DNA of 37,150 nt from Levilactobacillus humaensis (GTDB taxonomy: Bacteria > Bacillota > Bacilli > Lactobacillales > Lactobacillaceae): assembly GCF_024345185.1 (NCBI RefSeq), contig NZ_BROB01000024.1, forward strand, positions 1 to 37,150, written 5' to 3'. The notes beneath the pieces are model-generated. The model searched no databases. It saw only the letters and a list, made by a program, of their open reading frames with translations, and was not told the origin of the DNA. A program made the translations under genes and the position numbers. Positions 17,057 to 24,358 of this stretch are shown here, piece after piece (positions within the stretch are counted from its first letter, which is position 1; each line of letters starts with the position of its first letter).

Positions 17057-17296
17057 ATGAAACAAACAAATACAAGTAATCATGGTGTCGGCAAGTTTAT
17101 TCGCGGGTTAGTTATTACCGTCTGCACGCTGTTTATCCTCTACCTAATTATTGGGTTCTTTGGTTTAACCGCTGCACAGAAGACCACCGGGTTCATGTTT
17201 AGTTGGATTGGGATGTTCTTCGTCAGTGTTTACATCATCGTTCGTTGCATCTACCCGAGAGCGAGATTATCAAACCTCTTTCGAGGGAAGCTATAA
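17057..17296 (+). CDS. Small two-helix membrane protein
   Basis: A 79-residue protein of unknown function with two predicted membrane helices (about residues 16-36 and 43-62) and a basic C-terminus (RARLSNLFRGK). It is 19 bases after the GatZ-like gene with an AAAGGAATGG site, so it belongs to the same operon. It could assist the PTS permease, but nothing in the sequence shows this. Confidence 0.65.
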   Translation: MKQTNTSNHGVGKFIRGLVITVCTLFILYLIIGFFGLTAAQKTTGFMFSWIGMFFVSVYIIVRCIYPRARLSNLFRGKL

Positions 17297-17304
17297 GCAT
17301 AACA

Positions 17305-17334
17305 AAGAAGCCTTCCTTAACGGGAAGACTTCTT
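17305..17334 (+). terminator. Hairpin after the first part of cluster 1
   Basis: AAGAAG (17305-17310) pairs with CTTCTT (17329-17334), continued by an inner CTTCC/GGAAG stem. No T-run follows, so termination would be partial; it may act as a processing or stability element between the transporter part and the transketolase part of the cluster. Confidence 0.4.
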
Positions 17335-17395
17335 GGCATTAATAAACGAATACGGTTTTACGGCTAAAAACAGTATAGGTTATTTCTGCCGTTAA

Positions 17396-17409
17396 TGCAA
17401 GCGCTTTCA
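17396..17409. promoter_or_regulatory. cre-like box upstream of transketolase 1
   Basis: TGCAAGCGCTTTCA matches the cre consensus except for C at position 3. It lies 52 bases before the transketolase ATG. Its presence in a 165-base gap suggests a separate, CcpA-controlled promoter for the transketolase-EIIA-Enzyme I part. Confidence 0.65.
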
Positions 17410-17461
17410 ACTGCCGATTTTTAGGCTTTCTTAGGTTGCTAATGAAAACGGAGGAAAATCA

Positions 17462-19468
17462 ATGATTAATGCAGAAGATATTTCAACTAAAAATTTTGAT
17501 GAAACAGATGAACTAGCAGTTAATACTCTCAGAATGTTGAGTGTTGATATGATTCAAAAGGCAACGTCTGGTCACCCAGGTATCTGTTTGGATGCTGCAC
17601 CCATGGCTTATGTGCTGTGGAATTATCAGATGAACGTCGATCCTAAGCACCCTGACTGGATTAACCGTGACCGGTTTGTCCTGTCAGCAGGACATGGGTC
17701 TGCACTTCTTTACAGTCTGTTACACCTCAGCGGGTATGATTTACCGATGAGTGAATTGAAACAATTCCGTCAGCTCGGATCGAAGACACCTGGGCACCCA
17801 GAATTTGGGAAGACCGTTGGTGTTGACGCGACGACGGGTCCTTTAGGCCAAGGGATTAGTATGGCCGTTGGGATGGCGATCGCTGAAAAGCATATGGCCG
17901 CTGTCTACAACCGCAACTATCGGCTGATTGACCACTACACTTATTCTATCGTTGGTGATGGGGACTTGATGGAAGGGATCAGTCAAGAAGCTATCAACAT
18001 TGCCGGAAAAGAAAAACTAGGTAAGTTGGTTGTGCTTTATGATTCGAATGATGTGACGCTTGATGGGCCACTGAACAATGAGTCCGTCGAAAATGCTGGA
18101 CAACGTTTCCAGGCTGCTGGTTGGGACTATCTCTCCGTTTCTAATGGGGAAGACTTAGCTGCCATCAATGAAGCTATCGACCAAGCCAAGAAGACTGACA
18201 AACCAACATTGATTGAAGTTAAGACTGTGATCGGCTATGGTTCGCCACAAGCCGGCACTAACAAAGTCCATGGGTCTGCATTGGGTGATGAAAATATTGC
18301 CGCTACCCGGAAAGCTTTGCACTATACCGATGCGCCATTTGAAATTGAAGATACGGTTTACGAACAATTCCAAAAGAACCTTCAAAGTCGTGGGATTCAA
18401 GCTTACAACGATTGGGAAGCAGACTATCGTGACTTCAGTGATAAGGATGCTTTAGCTAAAGACTTCTCCGCTGACCCACGCGAAAAACTTAACCTGGATC
18501 AAGTTACTTCATCCTACAAGGTGGGCGATGAGATCGCGACTCGAGTTGCTAACTCAGATATTTTGCAACAGATCAGCGATCACAACCTCAATTTCTGGGG
18601 TGGCGCTGCCGACTTGTCTTCAAGCAACAAAACACAATTAGCAGATAGCGGACGTTTCTCACCACTGAATCCGCAGAATAAGAATATTTGGTTCGGGGTT
18701 CGTGAATTCGGGATGGCCGCTGCATTAAACGGTATTACCTTACATGGTGGTAGCCGGGTCTTTGGGAGTACTTTCTTTACCTTCTCCGACTACATGAAGT
18801 CTGCTGTACGTTCTTCAGCCTTACAGAATCTGCCAGTTACCTATGTCTTTACCCATGATTCTATTGCCGTTGGGGAAGATGGGCCAACTCATGAACCTGT
18901 TGAACAATTAGCCGCATTACGGTCGATGCCAAATGTTAATGTTATTCGGCCAGCTGATGCCAATGAAGTTCTGAGTGCTTGGAAGTTCATTGCTGAAGAA
19001 ACTCAGGCACCAAGTGTCTTGGTTCTTTCGCGGCAAAAGTTGCCTGTTTTGAAGGAAACGGTTGATGCTGATGTTTCTAAAGGGGCTTACGTGCTTTCAC
19101 CAGCCAAGACTAGTAATCCAGATGCAATTTTGATTGCTACTGGGTCTGAAGTCCCATTAGCTTTAGCTGCTAAGGAAGCTTTAACCAAGCGTTCTTACGA
19201 CATTTCAGTTGTTTCGATGCCAAGTATGGAACTCTTTGATAAGCAGTCTAAGGACTATCGTGAATCTGTTTTGCCAAGCGACATCAAGCGGCGGATTTCC
19301 ATTGAAGCTGAAAGCACCTTTGGTTGGGGCAAGTATGTTGGCTTAGATGGGACCAGTGTTGGAATCGATACATTTGGTGCCAGTGGTAATGGTCCAGCTG
19401 TTCAGAAGCACTTTGGTTTCACGGTAGATAATATTGTTAAGCACTTTGAAATGTTATGGAATAAGTAA
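17462..19468 (+). CDS. tkt: Transketolase 1 (cluster 1)
   Basis: A 668-residue full-length transketolase, which moves two-carbon ketol units between sugar phosphates using thiamine diphosphate. Marks: TSGHPG near residue 38, SAGHGSALLYSLLH, TTGPLGQG, the cofactor motif GDGDLMEG followed by YDSNDVTLDG, and in the second half the FTHDSIAVGEDGPTHEP region and RPADANE. CGGAGG precedes the ATG. It is closely related to the transketolase at 24359. Both have CLDAAP after SGHPG where canonical enzymes have (L/A)P(M/L)G. It links the PTS cluster to the pentose-phosphate/phosphoketolase pool. Confidence 0.95.
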   Translation: MINAEDISTKNFDETDELAVNTLRMLSVDMIQKATSGHPGICLDAAPMAYVLWNYQMNVDPKHPDWINRDRFVLSAGHGSALLYSLLHLSGYDLPMSELKQFRQLGSKTPGHPEFGKTVGVDATTGPLGQGISMAVGMAIAEKHMAAVYNRNYRLIDHYTYSIVGDGDLMEGISQEAINIAGKEKLGKLVVLYDSNDVTLDGPLNNESVENAGQRFQAAGWDYLSVSNGEDLAAINEAIDQAKKTDKPTLIEVKTVIGYGSPQAGTNKVHGSALGDENIAATRKALHYTDAPFEIEDTVYEQFQKNLQSRGIQAYNDWEADYRDFSDKDALAKDFSADPREKLNLDQVTSSYKVGDEIATRVANSDILQQISDHNLNFWGGAADLSSSNKTQLADSGRFSPLNPQNKNIWFGVREFGMAAALNGITLHGGSRVFGSTFFTFSDYMKSAVRSSALQNLPVTYVFTHDSIAVGEDGPTHEPVEQLAALRSMPNVNVIRPADANEVLSAWKFIAEETQAPSVLVLSRQKLPVLKETVDADVSKGAYVLSPAKTSNPDAILIATGSEVPLALAAKEALTKRSYDISVVSMPSMELFDKQSKDYRESVLPSDIKRRISIEAESTFGWGKYVGLDGTSVGIDTFGASGNGPAVQKHFGFTVDNIVKHFEMLWNK

Positions 19469-19527
19469 GTTTGTCTCAGCTGGTTTCTAAATCTCTTGGA
19501 GGTTTTGGACTAGAAAGGGCGGTAGGA

Positions 19528-19977
19528 ATGGACTTAATGAGTACGATTAATCCAAATAATATTTCACTACATCTTGAATGTTCCGATCGAGAGGCACTGC
19601 TTCAAGAAATGACGCATTGGTTGTTTCAATCACATGCCATTACGAATGAAGCAGGCTTTCTAGAGGACGTTGAATACCGTGAAATGTTAGGAATGACTGG
19701 AATTGGCAATGAAGTTGCAGTTCCTCATGGGAGTAATTGTGTGGCCTATCCTACTGTCGCCATTGCAACCCTCCGAGCGCCAATCGCTTGGAAGAGTATT
19801 GATGATGCGCCAGTTCGGTTGGTTCTGTTATTTGCGGAACCTGACGAACCGACCCCTGATCAAGCCCATAACACGTTACTAACAAAAATGATTCAGAAAC
19901 TCAGCAATGATGAGACCCTGTATGCCGTGAAACAAGCGGCGACAGTGGATGAAATTGTAAACGCCTTGAAGGAATAG
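19528..19977 (+). CDS. Second PTS EIIA component, fructose/mannitol type (cluster 1)
   Basis: A 149-residue EIIA domain protein with the phospho-acceptor His67 in NEVAVPHGS. It is distinct from the EIIA that opens cluster 1: the sequences differ widely outside the active-site strand. The start is uncertain. I use the ATG at 19528 with AAAGGG eight bases upstream; an ATG at 19537 and a TTG at 19471 are alternatives. It lies between transketolase 1 and Enzyme I, so the cluster encodes two possible phosphate donors for one EIIB. It may have a regulatory rather than a transport role. Confidence 0.85.
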   Translation: MDLMSTINPNNISLHLECSDREALLQEMTHWLFQSHAITNEAGFLEDVEYREMLGMTGIGNEVAVPHGSNCVAYPTVAIATLRAPIAWKSIDDAPVRLVLLFAEPDEPTPDQAHNTLLTKMIQKLSNDETLYAVKQAATVDEIVNALKE

Positions 19978-20051
19978 GTCAGGAGCTAGTTGAACCGAAG
20001 TCTTTCGTCAGTTTCAATTTCGTGAAGAGTTGAAATGAAAAGAGGGATAAC

Positions 20052-21782
20052 GTGTCTAGCAAAATCAAAGGAATCGCAGCCAGCAATGGTATTGCTATCG
20101 AGAGTGCCTACGTTTTAGTTGAACCAGACTTATCTTTTGCCACTGGGAAGACGGTTGATGTGGACCAAGAGATTAGTAGCCTGCATGCCGCGCTGAAAGA
20201 TTCCGAAAAAGACTTAATTGTTATTAAGAAGAATGCTGCTGAATCTATGAGTGATGAGGAAGCTCAGGTTTTTGAAGCCCATATTACGATGGTCAATGAC
20301 CCTGAATTTATTGGGGCAATTGAAAAACAGATTCGTGGGGACCAAGTTAGTGCCGCCGAAGCTTTGAGTCAAGTGGCCGATCAGTTTATCGCTGTGTTTG
20401 AAGGGATGACTGATAATGCCTACATGCAAGCCAGAGCCGCTGATGTGAAGGATGTCCGTAAACGGGTTCTGAGCCATCTACTAGGTGTTGCACTGCCATC
20501 ACCGTCATTGATTGATCAACCGTCAATCGTGGTTTCTCATGATCTGACGCCAAGTGACACCGCCCAAGTTAACAAAGCCTTTGTTAAGGGGTTCGTGACG
20601 GATATTGGTGGTCGGACGTCTCATTCCGCTATCATGTCACGGACATTGGAAATTCCAGCAGTTGTCGGCAGTGAAACGGCAACACAGGTCATTCACAACG
20701 GTGATACGGTAATTGTGGATGGCTTGCACGGTGAGATCATCGTGAGTCCATCGGCTAAAGAGGTTGCGACTTATCAGCAAATGAAAGTCGATTATGACAA
20801 ACAACGAGCCGAGTGGGCTTTGTTAAAGAATGCTGATTCGGTCAGTCAAGATGGTAAAAAATTTACGATTGGCGCCAACATTGGGACACCCAAAGATGTC
20901 GAAGCCGTTACCGCTAACGGTGGGGATGCTGTTGGGCTGATGCGCTCAGAATTCTTGTATATGGATTCCCAGGAATTACCAACCGAAGAAGATCAGTTTG
21001 AAGCTTACAAAGCCGTTGTTAGCAAGATGAATGGTAAACAGGTGGTTGTCCGGACTATGGACATCGGGGGCGACAAGAAGTTGCCATACCTGCCACTACC
21101 AGAGGAAATGAACCCATTCTTAGGTTACCGGGCCATTCGGATTAGTTTGGATCGCCAAGAAATCTTCCGTACCCAACTGCGGGCACTGTTACGAGCTTCG
21201 CACTTTGGCAAATTGGCTATCATGTTTCCAATGATTGCTACGGTGGCCGAGTTCAAACAAGCTAAAGCAATCTTTGAAGAGGAGAAAGCCAAGCTGGTTG
21301 AACAGGGAACACCTGTTGCGGATGATATCGAAGTTGGGATGATGATGGAAATTCCTGCTGCCGCGATGATTGCAGACAAGTTAGCAAAGTATGCTGACTT
21401 CTTCAGTATTGGGACGAATGACTTGATTCAATATTCGTTTGCTGCAGATCGTGGGAATGAACATGTTTCCTATCTGTATCAGCCTTACAATCCATCATTG
21501 TTACGGTTGATCAAGCGGACCATTGATTGCGCACATGCCGAAGGAAAATGGGTTGGGATGTGTGGTGAAATGGCTGGTGACCAGGTTGCTGTTCCATTGT
21601 TAATGGGAATGGGCTTGGATGAATTCTCCATGAGTGCCACGTCAATTCTTCAGACGCGTTCACTAATGAAGACGCTGGATACGCAACAATTAACCGCTTT
21701 GGTTGATCGAGCGCTAGATGCCGAAGGCAATGATGAAGTAAAACAAATTGTTAACGACTTTACAGCCGTTCTCAATAAGTAA
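20052..21782 (+). CDS. ptsI: PTS Enzyme I, cluster-1 copy (PEP-protein phosphotransferase)
   Basis: A 576-residue Enzyme I, normal full length. It takes phosphate from phosphoenolpyruvate and gives it to HPr. His191 in [13 protein letters not shown] is the phosphorylated residue. The PEP-binding C-terminal part has RSEFLYM, the MDIGGDK segment, [12 protein letters not shown] and the conserved Cys in MCGEMAGD. The start is GTG, with AGAGGG close upstream. HPr is not encoded beside it, whereas housekeeping ptsI genes normally follow ptsH. It is highly similar to the copy at 26405 and ends in a very long hairpin. Confidence 0.95.
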   Translation: MSSKIKGIAASNGIAIESAYVLVEPDLSFATGKTVDVDQEISSLHAALKDSEKDLIVIKKNAAESMSDEEAQVFEAHITMVNDPEFIGAIEKQIRGDQVSAAEALSQVADQFIAVFEGMTDNAYMQARAADVKDVRKRVLSHLLGVALPSPSLIDQPSIVVSHDLTPSDTAQVNKAFVKGFVTDIGGRTSHSAIMSRTLEIPAVVGSETATQVIHNGDTVIVDGLHGEIIVSPSAKEVATYQQMKVDYDKQRAEWALLKNADSVSQDGKKFTIGANIGTPKDVEAVTANGGDAVGLMRSEFLYMDSQELPTEEDQFEAYKAVVSKMNGKQVVVRTMDIGGDKKLPYLPLPEEMNPFLGYRAIRISLDRQEIFRTQLRALLRASHFGKLAIMFPMIATVAEFKQAKAIFEEEKAKLVEQGTPVADDIEVGMMMEIPAAAMIADKLAKYADFFSIGTNDLIQYSFAADRGNEHVSYLYQPYNPSLLRLIKRTIDCAHAEGKWVGMCGEMAGDQVAVPLLMGMGLDEFSMSATSILQTRSLMKTLDTQQLTALVDRALDAEGNDEVKQIVNDFTAVLNK

Positions 21783-21784
21783 TC

Positions 21785-21845
21785 AGTAGCGCAAAACAGA
21801 GAGACTGTGACTGTTGTCGCAGTCTCTCTGTTTTGCGCTACTTTT
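21785..21845 (+). terminator. Exceptionally long terminator hairpin of cluster 1
   Basis: A 23-bp perfect stem (21785-21807 with 21820-21842), extended by one G-U and three more pairs, closes on a TGTT loop. Four T residues end it. The rest of the gap to 22060 is AT-rich and holds nothing I can name. Confidence 0.8.
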
Positions 21846-22062
21846 ACGCTGATCTATCGGTTTTAGCTATCTTAACTTCTGTCCATTGCTTTGGACGAAA
21901 ACCAGATAGTTCTGTATATTCGATGGGTTTATGATTAAATTACGATGAATTCATAAGCGAAACTTCTCATTGTAAATCGCCTAGTGACAAGGGTTTATTG
22001 ATTAACAGCTAAGTAATTCAGCCAGTCTAAAGATGCAGAAAAAGGTATAAAGGTTCACTTCC

Positions 22063-22081
22063 TGCACTCTATAAGAGTGCA
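22063..22081. promoter_or_regulatory. Perfect inverted repeat TGCACTCT-ATA-AGAGTGCA, candidate operator
   Basis: An 8-bp perfect inverted repeat upstream of cluster 2, followed seven bases later by another TGCACT (22088-22093). Arms TGCACT recur in the inverted repeat upstream of cluster 1. It is likely the target of a PRD regulator; it is too AT-rich in the loop and lacks a T-run for a terminator. Confidence 0.5.
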
Positions 22082-22092
22082 CTGACTGCACT

Positions 22093-22106
22093 TGGAACCG
22101 TTTCCA
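22093..22106. promoter_or_regulatory. cre-like box upstream of PTS cluster 2
   Basis: TGGAACCGTTTCCA fits TGNAANCGNTNNCA, with arms TGGAA/TTCCA forming an inverted repeat. It sits 46 bases before the EIIA start codon, directly behind the TGCACT repeats. CcpA control is inferred. Confidence 0.6.
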
Positions 22107-22152
22107 TAACAAGTTAAGGTGTAGTTGTCTTTAGAAGCGGAGGTTGATTAGA

Positions 22153-22602
22153 ATGTTAGAAACTTTATTGACGCCCCAGACTGTCCAGGTAAGACAGGCT
22201 GGTCACCTAGACTGGAAGGAGGCAATTAAGCAGGCAGCATCGCCGTTGTTAACTACAGGGAAGGTTGAACAATCGTACGTTGATGCCATGATTAATGTTG
22301 TCGAGAAGAACGGCCCATTTATCAATATTGGACCCCACATTGCTTTAGCACATGCTCGTCCCGAGAATGGTGTAAATGAAATGTCAATGGCTCTCATGAA
22401 AGTTGATCCAGCGATCAACTTGGTTAGTGAAGACCATCCAATTACATTATTCTTCGTTCTGGCCGCTAGTGATAACACCAAACATTTGGAAGCGCTACAA
22501 GAATTAGTAATGAAGCTTCAAGATGCGGATAGTTTCGCCAGAATGGAAAAAGCAACAACTGTCGAAGAGTTGGTTAATGAATTCAGAGGAGTGGAAAAAT
22601 AA
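22153..22602 (+). CDS. PTS EIIA component, ascorbate/mannitol type (cluster 2)
   Basis: A 149-residue EIIA with His67 in HIALAHARPENGV, the pattern of ascorbate-type (UlaC/SgaA) and related EIIAs. It resembles the C-terminal EIIA domains of both flanking regulators. The ATG at 22153 follows GGAGG by nine bases; the in-frame TTG at 22144 overlaps that site. Its stop codon overlaps the EIIB start (TAATG). It is the first gene of cluster 2. Confidence 0.92.
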   Translation: MLETLLTPQTVQVRQAGHLDWKEAIKQAASPLLTTGKVEQSYVDAMINVVEKNGPFINIGPHIALAHARPENGVNEMSMALMKVDPAINLVSEDHPITLFFVLAASDNTKHLEALQELVMKLQDADSFARMEKATTVEELVNEFRGVEK

Positions 22603-22901
22603 TGAAAATCGCAGCAGTTTGCCAATCAGGTTTAGGTTCTAGCTTCATGATTCAAATGAACATCGACGCTGTCCTCAAAGCAGAAAACGTTGATACGGAT
22701 AACATTGAAGTTACCCACTTTGATACCGGTAGCATGAACGTTAATGCCGCTGATTACTTCTTCTTAGGGAACGACTTGGCTGAACAAGCTTCAGACATGC
22801 CAAAAGAAAAGGTCTTTGTCTTAAAGAGCATCATCGACAAGGATGAGTTGCAAGAAAAGCTCAATGTCTTATTAGACAGAGAAGGTATCAAGCACGACTA
22901 G
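22602..22901 (+). CDS. PTS EIIB component, ascorbate type (cluster 2)
   Basis: A 99-residue EIIB of the ascorbate (Sga/Ula) class, with phosphorylated Cys7 in CQSGLGSSFMIQMN. The ATG shares one base with the EIIA stop, so translation is coupled. The usual partner is the UlaA-type EIIC that follows. Confidence 0.93.
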   Translation: MKIAAVCQSGLGSSFMIQMNIDAVLKAENVDTDNIEVTHFDTGSMNVNAADYFFLGNDLAEQASDMPKEKVFVLKSIIDKDELQEKLNVLLDREGIKHD

Positions 22902-22934
22902 TGTTTTTAACGTTAGATTGGAGGAATAGCAATT

Positions 22935-24305
22935 ATGCAATCAGTTATTAATTTTATTGTTTCTATCGTTAGTACACCTGCCATCCTAGTTGGGTTAATT
23001 GCTTGTCTAGGTTTGGCACTTCAAAAGAAGCCCGGAACCAAGATCATGGAAGGGACTGTTAAGACCTTCGTTGGGTTCTTAGTTCTGACCGGTGGTGCCG
23101 GCATCTTGTCAAATTCATTGGCACCATTTGCTTCCATGTTCAAGTTTGCTTTACACGTTCAAGGGGTTGTTCCTTCTAACGAAGCCGTTGTGGCTATTGC
23201 CTTACAACAGTACGGGACCACGACCGCTTTGATCATGTTCGTTGGGATGATTGTCAACGTTCTGTTGGCACGTTTCACGAAGTTCAAGTACATCTTCTTA
23301 ACGGGTCAAGCAATGCTTTACGTTTCTTGTTTAACCGCCGTTATCCTGATCTCTACTGGGATGAAGGCCGGTGCAACCACGATTCTCTTAGGTGGGTTGT
23401 TTGAAGGGACCTTGTTAACTGTTACGCCAGCATTGTGTCAACCATTTATGCGTAAGATTACTGGTGGTGACGCCGTTGCCATGGGGCACACGGGTAACAT
23501 TGGTTATGCAACTGCCGGTTTGATGGGTAAGTGGTTCGGTGACTCCAAGAAGTCTACTGAAGACATCAATGTTCCTAAGGGCTTAAGCTTCTTACGGGAC
23601 TCAACTGTTTCTATTACATTGGTTATGGCTATTGTTTACTTAGTATTAGCTTTAGTTTCAGGTCCACATTTCGTTGAAACGAAGTTGAGTTCAGGCACCA
23701 ACTACTTAATTTACGCATTGACTCAAGCCGGGACTTTCGCCGCTGGTTTCTACGTTGTTTTAGCCGGTGTTCGGATGATCTTAGGTGAAATTGTGCCAGC
23801 CTTCCAAGGGATCGCTACGAAGTTGGTTCCAAATGCCAAGCCAGCCTTGGATGTTCCTATCATCTTCCCATACGCACCTAACGCTTTGCTGATTGGGTTC
23901 TTCGTCAGCTTCATCGTGGGTACCTTGAGTATGTTCGGGATGATCGCTATGGGGTCAACCGTTATTATCCCTGGTGTTGTTGGTCACTTCTTCTGTGGGG
24001 GTGCCGCTGGGATTTACGGGAACGCTACCGGTGGTCGTCGTGGGGCCATCATTGGTTCTGCTGTTAACAGTCTGCTGATCAGTTGGTTACCATTATTGAT
24101 TCTGCCTGTTCTGGGTGGTTTGAAGATGGCTGCTTCAACTTTCGCCGATACCGACTACTTGGTACCAGGTATCTTACTTGGTAACTTGGGTCACTACGGC
24201 CAAGCTGCTGTTATCGCTGGTATCATCGGCTTTACAGTTGTTGTTATTATTTGGTCTTTCTTCCTCAAGGGAAACAAGAAGGCTAAGACTGAAGCCGAAG
24301 GTTAA
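22935..24305 (+). CDS. PTS EIIC permease, ascorbate (UlaA/SgaT) family (cluster 2)
   Basis: A 456-residue permease of the ascorbate-galactitol superfamily with about ten to twelve membrane segments. Typical parts are PAILVGLIACLGLALQKK near residue 15, KTFVGFLVLTGGAGIL near 43, QPFMRKITGGDAVAMGHTGN near 172 and GGAAGIYGNATGGRRGA near 352. Family members carry L-ascorbate, but many lactobacillar relatives are thought to carry other sugars or polyols. The neighbours here (transketolase and Enzyme I, no UlaD/E/F-type ascorbate catabolic enzymes) argue against plain ascorbate use. Confidence 0.92.
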   Translation: MQSVINFIVSIVSTPAILVGLIACLGLALQKKPGTKIMEGTVKTFVGFLVLTGGAGILSNSLAPFASMFKFALHVQGVVPSNEAVVAIALQQYGTTTALIMFVGMIVNVLLARFTKFKYIFLTGQAMLYVSCLTAVILISTGMKAGATTILLGGLFEGTLLTVTPALCQPFMRKITGGDAVAMGHTGNIGYATAGLMGKWFGDSKKSTEDINVPKGLSFLRDSTVSITLVMAIVYLVLALVSGPHFVETKLSSGTNYLIYALTQAGTFAAGFYVVLAGVRMILGEIVPAFQGIATKLVPNAKPALDVPIIFPYAPNALLIGFFVSFIVGTLSMFGMIAMGSTVIIPGVVGHFFCGGAAGIYGNATGGRRGAIIGSAVNSLLISWLPLLILPVLGGLKMAASTFADTDYLVPGILLGNLGHYGQAAVIAGIIGFTVVVIIWSFFLKGNKKAKTEAEG

Positions 24306-24358
24306 ATTTAGAGCATCACTTTTTAAAATTTCAGTCCAAGGATAAGGAGTAATCGTTA

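Noticed and set aside
22935-24305. Annotation of cluster 2 as an L-ascorbate utilisation operon
   Set aside because: The permease family fits, but none of the ascorbate catabolic enzymes is present and the neighbours are transketolase and Enzyme I.
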